Below are positions 22,243 through 30,612 of a stretch of DNA of 34,971 nucleotides, piece by piece. Origin of the DNA: Dyella sp. ASV21. GTDB taxonomy: Bacteria > Pseudomonadota > Gammaproteobacteria > Xanthomonadales > Rhodanobacteraceae. The first letter of the stretch is position 1. Every line of letters starts with the position of its first letter. The notes beneath the pieces are model-generated. The model did no database searches, was not told the origin of the DNA, and was given only the letters and a program-made list of their open reading frames with translations. Location of the stretch: positions 1 to 34,971 of the forward strand of contig NZ_JAELTT010000048.1 in NCBI RefSeq assembly GCF_016428975.1, read 5' to 3'. The translations under genes were made by a program, and so were the position numbers.

Positions 22243-22271
22243 TTGGAAGCGCCGCGACAGCGCCTTAGAAT
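22243..22271 (+). promoter_or_regulatory. Promoter of the PilH-like response regulator gene
   Basis: TTGGAA (22243-22248) and TAGAAT (22266-22271) are separated by exactly 17 bases and lie 31 bases upstream of the ATG. AAGGGGAA in the leader is the ribosome site. Confidence 0.6.
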
Positions 22272-22301
22272 CCAACGAAACAACAAGGGGAATTCCACCT
22301 T

Positions 22302-22667
22302 ATGGCACGCATCCTGATCGTCGACGATTCGCCGTCGCAGTTGTTGGGCATCAAGCGCATCGTCGAAAAGCTCGGGCACGAGGCCCTGACTGCGGAGGAT
22401 GGCGCAGCGGGCGTGGAGGCAGCCAGGCGCGAACGCCCCGACCTGATCCTGATGGATGTGGTGATGCCCAACCTCAACGGTTTCCAGGCCACCCGCACGA
22501 TCAGCAAGGATCCCGACACCTCCCATATTCCGGTCGTGCTGGTCACCACCAAGGACCAGGAGACGGACAAAGTGTGGGGTTTGCGTCAGGGCGCCAAGGC
22601 CTATGTCACCAAGCCGATCAAAGAAGAAGAGCTGGTGACCACGCTGAAAGAGCTGCTGCCCGCCTGA
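22302..22667 (+). CDS. PilH-like single-domain response regulator
   Basis: A 121-residue stand-alone receiver domain. The acidic pair DD is at 8-9, the phospho-acceptor is D52 in 'LILMDVVMPNLNGFQ', the switch threonines T82/T83 follow 'PVVLV', and the conserved lysine is K104 in 'YVTKPIKEEEL'. Length and sequence are closest to PilH of the Chp/type IV pilus chemotaxis system, although no pil genes are nearby. With no output domain it must act through protein contacts or as a phosphate sink. It has its own promoter and a strong shared terminator, so it is a single-gene unit. Confidence 0.85.
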   Translation: MARILIVDDSPSQLLGIKRIVEKLGHEALTAEDGAAGVEAARRERPDLILMDVVMPNLNGFQATRTISKDPDTSHIPVVLVTTKDQETDKVWGLRQGAKAYVTKPIKEEELVTTLKELLPA

Positions 22668-22687
22668 TCGACGCTGGCACTCGCAAG

Positions 22688-22717
22688 AAAAACGGCGCCC
22701 GCGGGCGCCGTTTTTTT
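22688..22717. terminator. Bidirectional terminator between pilH-like gene and cbpA-like gene
   Basis: AAAAACGGCGCC (22688-22699) and GGCGCCGTTTTT (22704-22715) form a perfect 12-base-pair stem with a CGCG loop. T runs lie on both strands, with seven T on the plus strand at 22711-22717. It serves two convergent genes. Confidence 0.9.
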
Positions 22718-22735
22718 GGATCGTTTGGATGGCTA

Positions 22736-23635
22736 TCAGCGGCGGGGATCGTAATCCTCGAACTGCTCACGCAGCGCCTCGTAGGCCTTGTGCTGCTTGT
22801 CCGTCTCGGCCACCGGCACCCGGATCGACAACTCCACCAACTGGTCACCCGGATGGGCGCCCGGCAGGCCACGCCCCTTCAGGCGCAGCTTGCGACCCGA
22901 CTGCGAGCCGGCCGGAATACGCAGGTCCACCGCACCCGCCAGGGTCGGCACCGGCACCGTCGCGCCCAGCGCGGCCTCCCACGGAGCGATCGGCAGCACG
23001 TGAATTACGTTGCGCCCATCCAGCTTGAAGCGTGCGTCGTCGCGAATGCCCACTTCCAGCAGCAGGTCGCCATTCGGCCCCCCGCCCATGCCTGAATGTC
23101 CCTGGCCGGCAAGACGGATCACCTGACCCGGCTGGATGCCGGCGGGAATCTTTACCTCCAGCACGCGCTCGTCACCGTGGCTGCCCTGCAGGGCGAGCCG
23201 CGTGCGACCGCCGTCGAAGGCCGTCTGCAAGTCGATCTGTACGCTGGCGTGCACGTCGCCACCGCGACGCGCGCGCGGCGCACCGCGTGGACCACCGCCA
23301 GTACGTCCGAACAGGCTCTCGAAGAAGTCGCTGAAGTCGCCGTTGCCGTCTCCGCTATGCTCAAAGCCATGACCTTGCCCCCAGCCCGGCGGCGGACGGA
23401 ATTGCTCGCCACCACGATAGCCACCCGCGCGTACCTCGTCGTACGCACGTCGCTTCTCGGTATCGCGGAGCACTTCATTGGCTTCGTTGATCGCCTTGAA
23501 TTTCTCTTCCGCACCGGCGTCCTTGTTCCGGTCCGGATGGTACTTCTTGGCCAGCTTGCGGTAGGCCGCCTTGATCTCGGCTTCCGTCGCCTCGGGCTTG
23601 ACGCCCAGAATGTCGTAATAGTCTTTGAATTCCAC
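22736..23635 (-). CDS. DnaJ-class co-chaperone, CbpA type
   Basis: A 299-residue J-domain protein. The J domain (2-70) carries HPD at 33-35, which stimulates DnaK ATPase. A Gly/Phe-rich region (about 75-130, '[18 protein letters not shown]', '[11 protein letters not shown]') follows, and then two beta-rich client-binding domains ('[20 protein letters not shown]', '[20 protein letters not shown]'). There is no CxxCxGxG zinc-binding repeat, so it is a CbpA/type B protein and not DnaJ itself. The start is GTG at 23635, preceded by GGGGAG; the open frame reaches 23707 but has no better start. It is convergent with the PilH-like gene. Confidence 0.92.
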   Translation of the reverse strand: MEFKDYYDILGVKPEATEAEIKAAYRKLAKKYHPDRNKDAGAEEKFKAINEANEVLRDTEKRRAYDEVRAGGYRGGEQFRPPPGWGQGHGFEHSGDGNGDFSDFFESLFGRTGGGPRGAPRARRGGDVHASVQIDLQTAFDGGRTRLALQGSHGDERVLEVKIPAGIQPGQVIRLAGQGHSGMGGGPNGDLLLEVGIRDDARFKLDGRNVIHVLPIAPWEAALGATVPVPTLAGAVDLRIPAGSQSGRKLRLKGRGLPGAHPGDQLVELSIRVPVAETDKQHKAYEALREQFEDYDPRR

Positions 23636-23865
23636 TGCCGCTCCCCGACGATCAGCCCGCCTCAACCGGCTACCCGGAATCATGCGTCCCGTGATGCCCG
23701 CCAGCAAGGCGAGGTCCGCCCGACTCGATATGCTGATGTGTGGCGATGCCCGCCACTCGCGCTATGGTCGGTCACATGGGTGCGAATGCCGCGTGATTCA
23801 AGGCGACAGGGCCGGCCACTAGCGCTAGCATCCGCTTTCTCTCCCAGCTATGCAGGCAACCCGCC

Positions 23866-24345
23866 ATGAGTATCCAGGTCGGCCAGACCTTGCCCGATGT
23901 CGACATCCAGGCGATTGGCGGCGAGATCCAGAAAACCACCACCGGCGCGCTGTTCGAGGGACGCAAGGTGGTGATGTTCGCGGTACCCGGTGCATTCACG
24001 CCCACCTGCTCCAACCGCCATCTGCCTGGTTACGTGGCACGCTTTGACGCGTTCACCTCGCGCGGCGTCGAGGTGATGTGCCTGGCGGTGAACGATGCCT
24101 ATGTCATGCAGGCCTGGGCCCAAGCCCAGAAGGTTCCGGCCGGGTTGCTCATGCTTGCCGACGGCAATGGCGCCTTTACCCGCGCGCTGGGTCTGGAGTT
24201 GGACGGCAGCGCCTACGGCATGGGGCTGCGCGCCAAGCGCTTTGCCCTGTATGCGGAAAATGGTGTGGTGAAGTTGCTGCAGGTGGAGGCGCCTGGCGAG
24301 TTCCGCGTGTCCACCGCCGAGGCGATGCTGGAAGCGCTGGCCTGA
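23866..24345 (+). CDS. Peroxiredoxin, Prx5/AhpE-like (glutaredoxin-type) family
   Basis: A 159-residue thiol peroxidase. The peroxidatic cysteine is C48 in 'PGAFTPTCSNRHLPGY', the hallmark of the Prx5 group, and the partner arginine lies in 'GLRAKRFALY'. The absence of a clear resolving cysteine suggests a 1-Cys or glutathione/glutaredoxin-dependent mechanism. It reduces hydrogen peroxide and organic peroxides in the cytosol. The 230-base gap upstream, shared with the divergent cbpA-like gene, shows no clear promoter. Its TGA overlaps the ATG of the Nudix gene by one base, so the two are co-translated. Confidence 0.93.
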   Translation: MSIQVGQTLPDVDIQAIGGEIQKTTTGALFEGRKVVMFAVPGAFTPTCSNRHLPGYVARFDAFTSRGVEVMCLAVNDAYVMQAWAQAQKVPAGLLMLADGNGAFTRALGLELDGSAYGMGLRAKRFALYAENGVVKLLQVEAPGEFRVSTAEAMLEALA

Positions 24346-24824
24346 TGTCCGCGCCCGCTCCGGGCGAAGTTCCCATCGTCAGGCGCACGCACGCCGCGTT
24401 CGGTGTGAGCGTCTTCGTCGTCGTGCACGAGGCCCAGCGCATCCTGCTACTGCAACGGGCCGGTACCGGCTGGATGGACGGCTATCTGAGTCTGCCCGCG
24501 GGTCGGCACGATGGCGGCGAAACACTGCACGCCGCCGCCGCGCGCGAACTGCGCGAGGAAACCGGGCTCGAGGCCGATACACAGCGCCTTCGCCTGATTC
24601 ACCTCCTGCACTGCGAGGCAGGCGATCACGGCAAGGAATGGATGGGAGCGTTCTTTCTCGCTGAGCGCTGGCGCGGTACGCCGCGCATCGCCGAGCCGGA
24701 AAAGCACGATCAACTAATCTGGTCGGCACCCGACGCGTTGCCTGCCAACACTATCCCTTACGTGCGCCAGGCGCTCGAACAGGGGCTCGCCGGCCTCCCC
24801 TATTCGCACTATGGCTGGACATAG
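24345..24824 (+). CDS. Nudix hydrolase
   Basis: A 159-residue cytosolic hydrolase with a complete Nudix box G-x5-E-x7-R-E-x2-E-E-x-G at about 51-73, reading 'GRHDGGETLHAAAARELREE' and then TGL. The preceding 'LLLQRAGTGWMDGYLSLPA' is the usual strand and turn before the box. Such enzymes cleave nucleoside diphosphates linked to another group; the substrate here is unknown, and a cleansing role for oxidised nucleotides fits the coupled peroxiredoxin but is only a guess. The start codon ATG shares its A with the peroxiredoxin stop (TGATG). Confidence 0.9.
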   Translation: MSAPAPGEVPIVRRTHAAFGVSVFVVVHEAQRILLLQRAGTGWMDGYLSLPAGRHDGGETLHAAAARELREETGLEADTQRLRLIHLLHCEAGDHGKEWMGAFFLAERWRGTPRIAEPEKHDQLIWSAPDALPANTIPYVRQALEQGLAGLPYSHYGWT

Positions 24825-24903
24825 CCCCGCCCCTGGACCGTTCCTGCACATGGATGGAACACATGGCGGCGTACTGTCGTGCGCTGGCGACGGAGACACC
24901 CTC

Positions 24904-25284
24904 ATGACAAGCAGAGAACACCGTATTCCCGGCCCCGGGCACCCCATTACGATCAGCCCCTACCACGGCCGCGTGGTGGTGCGCGCGGGCGGGCGCATGC
25001 TGGCCGACACCCGGGCTGCACTCACGCTACAGGAAGCATCGTACCCACCGGTGCGCTACATACCTCGCGCGGATGTGGATATGCATCAACTGGCGCGGAC
25101 CGACCATCACACCTATTGCCCCTACAAAGGCGACTGCGACTACTTCAGCATCCCCGCGGCAGGCGAGCGTGGCATCGATGCGGTATGGACCTATGAGCAT
25201 CCCTATGACGCCGTGGCTGCGATCGGCCATTACCTGGCGTTCTACGGCACGCGTGTAGACGCCATCGAAGAAACGCCGGAATAG
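24904..25284 (+). CDS. DUF427 family protein
   Basis: A 126-residue protein with the DUF427 pattern. 'HGRVVVRAGGRMLADTRAALTLQEASYPPV' is a paraphrase-length core, split here as VRAGGRMLADT and LQEASYPPVRYIPRADV, followed by 'HHTYCPYKGDCDYFS' and 'YEHPYDAVAAIGHYLAFY'. The family is widespread, forms a small beta-barrel, and has no established biochemical role. I start at ATG 24904 with GGAG eight bases upstream; an upstream in-frame ATG overlaps the Nudix gene and is less likely. It lies 79 bases after the Nudix gene and ends at a strong terminator. Confidence 0.85.
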   Translation: MTSREHRIPGPGHPITISPYHGRVVVRAGGRMLADTRAALTLQEASYPPVRYIPRADVDMHQLARTDHHTYCPYKGDCDYFSIPAAGERGIDAVWTYEHPYDAVAAIGHYLAFYGTRVDAIEETPE

Positions 25285-25299
25285 CCTTCCAATGACGCA

Positions 25300-25334
25300 A
25301 AAAAGAAGCCCGGCCATGCCGGGCTTCTTTTTAT
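25300..25334 (+). terminator. Terminator after the DUF427 gene
   Basis: A perfect 15-base-pair stem (25300-25314 with 25318-25332) has the core AGAAGCCCGGC/GCCGGGCTTCT, a CAT loop and a 3' T run. It is a strong intrinsic terminator 15 bases after the stop codon. Confidence 0.92.
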
Positions 25335-25664
25335 GAGAAAGGGGTTTCAGCCGCGCCGGCCCTACGGGTGGTGTCGGCCCTTCATGCCATATCGCAGCAT
25401 TCCCACTCGGGATCGTCTCCATCGAATCGGTAGCACATCACGCCGTATCGGCTCCTTCTGGCCATTGAAACTGATCAAGGCCAACGAAAACTGTTTCCGC
25501 AGCGGGGATCGGCCAGAGGCGCTTTGCATACCGGCACGCACTTGAACGACATGCTTTTGGTCCGTGCCCGATAGGTGTGCACTTACCGCCGACGTAGATT
25601 TGCGGCGCACTACCTATGCCTTTAGTTAACTGGCGTCCAACGTCTCCGACATAGAGGAAAGAAA
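25335..25664. other. 330-base gap before the secreted repeat protein, with structured element
   Basis: No convincing gene lies here; the short open frames on both strands have no family resemblance. From 25571 to 25617 there is a compound inverted repeat. ATAGGTGTGC (25571-25580) pairs with GCAC-T-ACCTAT (25607-25617, one bulged base), and CCGC/GCGG is nested inside the loop. AGTTAACT near 25624 is a small palindrome. No strong sigma-70 promoter was found. The element could be an operator or a 5' leader fold for the downstream gene. Confidence 0.4.
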
Positions 25665-27347
25665 TTGAACATGGATCGGACCTATCGAAGGAAACGCGTG
25701 GCCCTTACCGGTCTCGCGTTTACCGCCCTACTCACCATCGCACCGGTGGCGAGCGCTTCGCAGATCTTCGGCGGCAATGCCTTTTTCGACTGGCAGATCG
25801 TCTCCGCCCCTCTATCGGGCCTATCCGACATCACGTTTCCCGAAACATTCGGCGCATTGACTCAGCGCACATCCGGAACGTACGTAGCCTACCAGTTCAA
25901 TTTCAAGGGTCAGCCGGACGTTGGCTATATAGGCATCCAGCCACGCCCGGACAAGAACGGCCGCGCAAAGCTGCATGCCGCCTTCTCGAGCTTCATCAGT
26001 GGCACGATGTCGACTGACGCCGAACACTGCACCAATGGCGCCGAAGGCGGCCCAGGCGTGAGCTGCTCCGTCGAATTCGATGCGGTCTATGGCCATACGT
26101 ACGCCCTCAAGGTATCCAGGGTAAGCGCCGACACCTGGACGGGCACGGTCACGGATACGGTAACCGGCGCCACGACCCGTATCGGTACCTACGCACTACC
26201 TCCCGGCAGCGGGCTATTGAAGCCGACGCAGACCGGCTTCCTGGATTACTACTCGGCAAGCAGTTCTTCCTGCGATTCGATGCAAAAGATCGACGTCCAG
26301 TTGGGCCTCCCAACGACAAGCACCGGCCTCATGGGCAAAATGGGGGTGCCCTATGAATACGGGGCGTGCGCAGGAAAGGCGGGCTTCTCGGCCAAGGCTC
26401 TGCCAGGGGGCTATCGGATCCAGCGGGGTTCCGTAAGCCCGGCTCAGTCACTATCTCCATCCATCCGGGTCAACGGAACGACGGTCATTGTCACGGACAA
26501 CGCCTCCGTGCTCTCGGCATCGAACCGCATCGTCGTGGATGTGGATGGCAAGCAAGTGATGGAGAACTATTCGGGCTCCACGTATGGCGGCACCCGCTCG
26601 ACGGCCGGGACGGTTACGACGATCTCGACGACCGTACCAACGATCAGGGCAGGCAGTGTTGTCTCCGTCTACCTCGCCCCCAACCTTCCCGGCGAGTCTC
26701 GCACGGACGAGACCCTCATCCGCAGCTTGACCTACGCTGGCGCTGGCGGCCCGAACATCTCCAATGGCGTCCATTCGATTCGAGTGACGGGCACCGATGT
26801 GAACGTTGACCTCGACGCGGCATTTGCTGCGGGCCCGAACCGCGTCATCGTGGACGTGGATGCCACGTACACGATGGAGAACTACGCGGGCACTCCTTAC
26901 TACAGCCATAGTTCGACGTCGGGAACAACCACGACGATCTCGACCAGCGTACCGACGATCAAGCCCGGTAGCTACATTTCAGTCTACCTTGCGCCGTCCA
27001 AGCCGAGCAGCCCGCGCACCGGTCAAACCCTGATCAGCAGTTGGACCTATGCCAGCGGCGTCAACGCGATCCGAATCACGGGCACCGATGTAAACGTTGA
27101 CCTCGACAAGGCCTTTGCCGCCGGCAAGAACCGAGTCATCGTGGACGTGGATGGCCAGTACTTGATGGAGAACTACGAGGGCAGCGCTTACTACAGCTAT
27201 AGGTCGACGGTTGGCGCGACCACGACGATCTCGGGCAGCGCACCAACGCTCAAGCCCGGTAGCGTCGTTTCCGTCTACCTTGCACCGTACACGCCGGGCA
27301 GCGTGCGCACCGGTCAGACCCTGCTCAGCACTTGGACCATGAGGTAG
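25665..27347 (+). CDS. Secreted protein of unknown function with three tandem C-terminal repeats
   Basis: I do not recognise a characterised family. The 560-residue product begins with a basic segment (RTYRRKR) and a hydrophobic stretch ending APVASA, a Sec signal peptide with likely cleavage after A31. Residues about 33-255 form a beta-rich domain ('YVAYQFNFKGQPDVGYIGIQ', 'TGFLDYYSAS') with four cysteines (C122, C134, C203, C235), probably two disulfides; it vaguely recalls DUF3472-like lectin-type domains. Residues 267-357, 372-463 and 469-560 are three repeats sharing 'NRxxVDVDxxxxMENYxG' and 'VYLAP'. GAGG lies seven bases before TTG 25665 but 13 before ATG 25671, so TTG is the better-placed start and ATG the alternative. 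It has its own terminators on both sides, consistent with a single-gene accessory locus. Confidence 0.75.
   Translation: MNMDRTYRRKRVALTGLAFTALLTIAPVASASQIFGGNAFFDWQIVSAPLSGLSDITFPETFGALTQRTSGTYVAYQFNFKGQPDVGYIGIQPRPDKNGRAKLHAAFSSFISGTMSTDAEHCTNGAEGGPGVSCSVEFDAVYGHTYALKVSRVSADTWTGTVTDTVTGATTRIGTYALPPGSGLLKPTQTGFLDYYSASSSSCDSMQKIDVQLGLPTTSTGLMGKMGVPYEYGACAGKAGFSAKALPGGYRIQRGSVSPAQSLSPSIRVNGTTVIVTDNASVLSASNRIVVDVDGKQVMENYSGSTYGGTRSTAGTVTTISTTVPTIRAGSVVSVYLAPNLPGESRTDETLIRSLTYAGAGGPNISNGVHSIRVTGTDVNVDLDAAFAAGPNRVIVDVDATYTMENYAGTPYYSHSSTSGTTTTISTSVPTIKPGSYISVYLAPSKPSSPRTGQTLISSWTYASGVNAIRITGTDVNVDLDKAFAAGKNRVIVDVDGQYLMENYEGSAYYSYRSTVGATTTISGSAPTLKPGSVVSVYLAPYTPGSVRTGQTLLSTWTMR
26463..27344 (+). 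repeat. Three in-frame tandem repeats of about 275 bases
   Basis: Copies lie at 26463-26735, 26778-27053 and 27069-27344. The second and third are clearly closest: both encode 'TGTDVNVDLD', 'AFAAG', 'NRVIVDVD', 'MENY', 'TTTIS' and 'RTGQTL' in register. The first has diverged. Each predicted unit is a run of short beta strands, as in an immunoglobulin-like or beta-sandwich module. The high similarity of copies two and three suggests recent duplication or ongoing recombination. Confidence 0.85.
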
Positions 27348-27425
27348 TTTCGTCCCGCCGCATCTGTCGCTGCGGAGCGCTGTGTTCACGAATCATCCTG
27401 ATCGTGGCCACTCCCCGCGGATTGA

Positions 27426-27460
27426 GTAAAAAAAACCCGGCTTAAGCCGGGTTTTTTTAC
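27426..27460. terminator. Bidirectional terminator between the secreted protein gene and gyrA
   Basis: A CCCGGC/GCCGGG stem (27436-27441 with 27446-27451) is extended by A7/T7 arms around a TTAA loop. Long T runs therefore follow the stem on both strands. It ends both convergent genes; the gyrA stop codon is 16 bases away. Confidence 0.92.
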
Positions 27461-27475
27461 CGTGAACGTTCCCGA

Positions 27476-30064
27476 TTACTCGTTGCCGGCGGGTGCGTCC
27501 GGAGCCGTGTCGAGCGAGCCCTCTTCGCCTTCAGCGTTCTCCGCCTCCGCATCCAGACACACCACGCTCACCAGCTTCTCATCCGCAGGCAGACGGATAA
27601 GCGTGACACCCTGGGTGTTGCGGCTGAGCTGGGAGACCTCCGCCACGCGGGTACGCACCAGCGTGCCCTGATCGGAAATCAGCATCATCTCGTGCGCCTC
27701 GGTAACCTGCGTGGCCGCCACCAGCGCACCATTTCGGTCGGAGCACTGAATGCCGATCACACCCTGCGTGCCGCGGCCCTTCTTGGGGAACTCGTCCAAC
27801 ACCGTGCGCTTGCCATAGCCACGCTCGGTCGCGGTGAGGATGTCGCCTTCGGCAGCCACGATCAGCGAGACCACTTCGGCACCCTCAGCCAGCTTCATGC
27901 CGCGCACGCCGGTGGCGGTACGTCCCATGGAGCGCACTTCCGACTCATCGAAGCGCACGGTCTTGCCGTTGGATGCGAACAGCAGCACATCGCTATTGCC
28001 ATCGGTAAGCGCCACGTTGACCAGCGCATCGCCCTCATCGAGGTTGATGGCGATCTTGCCCTTCTGCAGCTGGAACGCAAACTCGGTCAGCGGCGTCTTC
28101 TTCACCGTGCCCTGCTTGGTAGCGAAGAACACGAAACGATCTTCCGTGTACTCGCGTACCGGCAGCACGGCCTGCACCTTCTCACCCTCGCCCAGCGGCA
28201 ACAGGTTCACCATGGGCTTGCCGCGCGCGTTGGGGCCCGACTCGGGCATCTGGTACACGTTGAGCCAGTACACGCGACCCGTGCTGGTGAAGGTGAGCAA
28301 CGTGTCATGGGTATTGACCACCCACAACTGCTCGACGAAATCCTCGTCCTTCAGTGCCGACGCGGAACGACCCTTGCCACCACGACGCTGCGCGCGATAC
28401 GTGCTGGCCGGCTGGCGCTTGACGTAACCGGTGTGCGACAGGGTGACCACCACGTCTTCGGACGCGATAAGGTCGAGGACGTTAAGGTCTTCCTGCGAAT
28501 GCTGAATCTCGGTGCGACGCTTGTCGCCGAACTCTTCCTTGACAGCTTCCAGTTCCTCGCGAATCACCGAGAGCAGACGGATGGGATCTTCCAGGATCTC
28601 GATCAGGCCGCGAATGACTTCGAGCACCTGACGATACTCGTCCGAGAGCTTTTCCTGCTCCAGACCGGTGAGTCGATGCAGGCGCATGGCCAGGATTTCC
28701 TGGGCCTGCACTTCGGATAGCTGATAGCCCTCGGCCTTGAGGCCATCGCGCGGGTCCATGTCCTCCGGACGCGATGCCTCGGCACCAGCGGCCTGGAGCA
28801 AGGTTGCCACCATGCCCGGCTGCCACTTGCGCTGCACCATGCGTTCACGCGCTTCCTGCGGCGAGGCAGAGCTGCGAATCAGCTCGATCATCTCGTCGAT
28901 GTTGGCCAACGCAACGGTAAGGCCTTCGAGGATGTGCGCGCGTGCGCGTGCCTTGCGCAGATCGAAAATGGTACGACGCGTCACCACTTCGCGGCGGTGA
29001 CGGATGAACGCCTCAAGGATGTCCTTGAGGTTCAGCAAACGCGGCTGGCCGTCCAACAGGGCGACCATGTTGATACCGAAGGTAACCTGCAGCTGGGTTT
29101 GCTGGAACAGGTTGTTCAGCACCACATCGGCCATCGAATCACGACGGATTTCGATGACCATGCGCATGCCGTCCTTATCGGACTCATCGCGCAGCTCGCT
29201 GATGCCTTCGAGCTTCTTTTCCTTGACAAGCTCGGCGATCTTCTCGATCAGGCGAGCCTTGTTCACCTGATACGGCAGCTCGTGGACGATGATCGTCTCG
29301 CGGCCATTCGACTCGGTTTCGATCTCGGTACGCGCACGCACCAGAATGCGGCCGCGACCGGTGCGATAGGCCTCGATGATGCCGGACGAACCGTTGATGA
29401 TGCCTGCGGTCGGGAAATCCGGGCCGGGGATGTACTGCATCAGGTCATCGATCGACAGCGTCGGCTCATCGATCAGGGCGATCGTCGCCGACACCACCTC
29501 GGTGAGGTTATGCGGCGGCACATTGGTAGCCATGCCCACGGCGATACCGGCCGAACCGTTGATCAAGAGGTTGGGCACGCGGGTGGGCAGCACCAGCGGT
29601 TCGTGTTCGCTTTCGTCGTAGTTAGGACCGAAATCGACCGTGTCCTTGTCGATGTCGGCAAGCAGCTCCTGCGTGAGGCGCGACATACGCACTTCGGTGT
29701 AACGCATGGCCGCGGCGTTATCGCCGTCGACCGAACCGAAGTTACCCTGACCGTCGACCAGCATGTAGCGCAGCGAGAACGGTTGGGCCATACGAACGAT
29801 GGCGTCGTAAACCGACGAGTCGCCGTGCGGGTGGTATTTACCGATGACGTCACCGACCACGCGGGCCGATTTCTTATAGGGCTTGTTCCATGCGTTGCCC
29901 AGTTCGTTCATGGCGAACAGGACACGGCGATGTACCGGCTTCAAGCCATCGCGGACATCCGGAAGGGCGCGGCCCACGATCACGCTCATGGCGTAATCGA
30001 GATAGCTCTGGCGCATCTCGTCTTCGATGTTGACGCGAATGACTTCTTTGGCGAGTTCTGCCAT
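27476..30064 (-). CDS. gyrA: DNA gyrase subunit A
   Basis: An 862-residue breakage-reunion subunit of gyrase. The catalytic tyrosine is Y122 in '[10 protein letters not shown]', with the same numbering as E. coli. The quinolone-resistance region reads '[16 protein letters not shown]', with S83 and D87, the susceptible-type residues. The C-terminal beta-pinwheel contains the GyrA box QRRGGKG, needed for DNA wrapping, and the protein ends in an acidic tail. The ATG at 30064 follows AGGGAAG at good spacing; a TTG one codon upstream is also in frame but unnecessary. It converges with the secreted repeat gene and is preceded by gtrA and mtnA on the same strand. Confidence 0.97.
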   Translation of the reverse strand: MAELAKEVIRVNIEDEMRQSYLDYAMSVIVGRALPDVRDGLKPVHRRVLFAMNELGNAWNKPYKKSARVVGDVIGKYHPHGDSSVYDAIVRMAQPFSLRYMLVDGQGNFGSVDGDNAAAMRYTEVRMSRLTQELLADIDKDTVDFGPNYDESEHEPLVLPTRVPNLLINGSAGIAVGMATNVPPHNLTEVVSATIALIDEPTLSIDDLMQYIPGPDFPTAGIINGSSGIIEAYRTGRGRILVRARTEIETESNGRETIIVHELPYQVNKARLIEKIAELVKEKKLEGISELRDESDKDGMRMVIEIRRDSMADVVLNNLFQQTQLQVTFGINMVALLDGQPRLLNLKDILEAFIRHRREVVTRRTIFDLRKARARAHILEGLTVALANIDEMIELIRSSASPQEARERMVQRKWQPGMVATLLQAAGAEASRPEDMDPRDGLKAEGYQLSEVQAQEILAMRLHRLTGLEQEKLSDEYRQVLEVIRGLIEILEDPIRLLSVIREELEAVKEEFGDKRRTEIQHSQEDLNVLDLIASEDVVVTLSHTGYVKRQPASTYRAQRRGGKGRSASALKDEDFVEQLWVVNTHDTLLTFTSTGRVYWLNVYQMPESGPNARGKPMVNLLPLGEGEKVQAVLPVREYTEDRFVFFATKQGTVKKTPLTEFAFQLQKGKIAINLDEGDALVNVALTDGNSDVLLFASNGKTVRFDESEVRSMGRTATGVRGMKLAEGAEVVSLIVAAEGDILTATERGYGKRTVLDEFPKKGRGTQGVIGIQCSDRNGALVAATQVTEAHEMMLISDQGTLVRTRVAEVSQLSRNTQGVTLIRLPADEKLVSVVCLDAEAENAEGEEGSLDTAPDAPAGNE

Positions 30065-30146
30065 CAATCGGCTTCCCTGATGAATAAAAGGGTCTCACTG
30101 CACGCGCGTTATCGGCGCACAGCCTGGACCTGAAGACAACCTACGA

Positions 30147-30199
30147 ACTGTAACACATTCGCGGTCGAATTGACAGTATTTTTGCTTTAAAAATCAATC
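30147..30199 (-). promoter_or_regulatory. gyrA: Candidate gyrA promoter with A/T-rich upstream element
   Basis: On the minus strand TGTCAA (30175-30170) and TACAGT (30152-30147) are 17 bases apart. An A/T-rich tract (30176-30199) lies directly upstream in the position of an UP element. The leader to the gyrA ATG is about 75 bases. The hexamers are imperfect, so the call rests on spacing and the A/T tract. Confidence 0.5.
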
Positions 30200-30201
30200 A
30201 C

Positions 30202-30612
30202 TTACGTTGACGTCTTGGCGCGCTTGAAAAGCACGCCGCGGGCTGTCGCGAAATTGACCAAAGACGCCGCAGCGGAGCTGGCTGCCACCGCCACCGCCGG
30301 CCAGCGATGCAGCCATGGATAGAACAGCAAAATGGCGGCGTAAGCGGCGTAATTGACCACCGCGCCCACGCTCATCAGGGCAATCCAATGGGCCCATTCG
30401 GTCGCCAGCGAGCGCCCGCTGTGGCGCTGCGCAAAGGTATAGCGGCGGTTCCAGAGCCAGGTCGCCGTGGCCGCCGCCAGAAAGGACACCACGCGTGCGA
30501 GATAGGGGTTCCAGTGCCCCCAACTCACCAAGGCCTGCACCACGCCCGCATCGACCACCAGGCCAATGGCACCACCGACGCCAAACAGCAGCACCTGACG
30601 ACGCAGACTCAT
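30202..30612 (-). CDS. GtrA-like small membrane protein
   Basis: A 136-residue protein with four predicted membrane helices: '[21 protein letters not shown]', the '[22 protein letters not shown]' region, '[21 protein letters not shown]'-like and '[22 protein letters not shown]'. The '[10 protein letters not shown]' motif is diagnostic of the GtrA family, whose members help move lipid-linked sugars across the inner membrane or modify surface polysaccharide. Its start overlaps the mtnA stop in ATGA (30609-30612), so it is coupled to mtnA although the functions look unrelated. No glycosyltransferase is adjacent. Confidence 0.88.
   Translation of the reverse strand: MSLRRQVLLFGVGGAIGLVVDAGVVQALVSWGHWNPYLARVVSFLAAATATWLWNRRYTFAQRHSGRSLATEWAHWIALMSVGAVVNYAAYAAILLFYPWLHRWPAVAVAASSAAASLVNFATARGVLFKRAKTST

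Noticed and set aside
23693-23764. Two copies of GATGCCCGCCA in the gap between the cbpA-like gene and the peroxiredoxin gene
   Set aside because: It is a single short direct repeat in GC-rich DNA, with no link to a promoter and no symmetry; chance is a sufficient explanation.
25333-25545. 70-codon plus-strand frame after the DUF427 terminator
   Set aside because: It starts on the terminator's T run, has no ribosome site, and shows an arginine/proline-rich composition without any recognisable motif.
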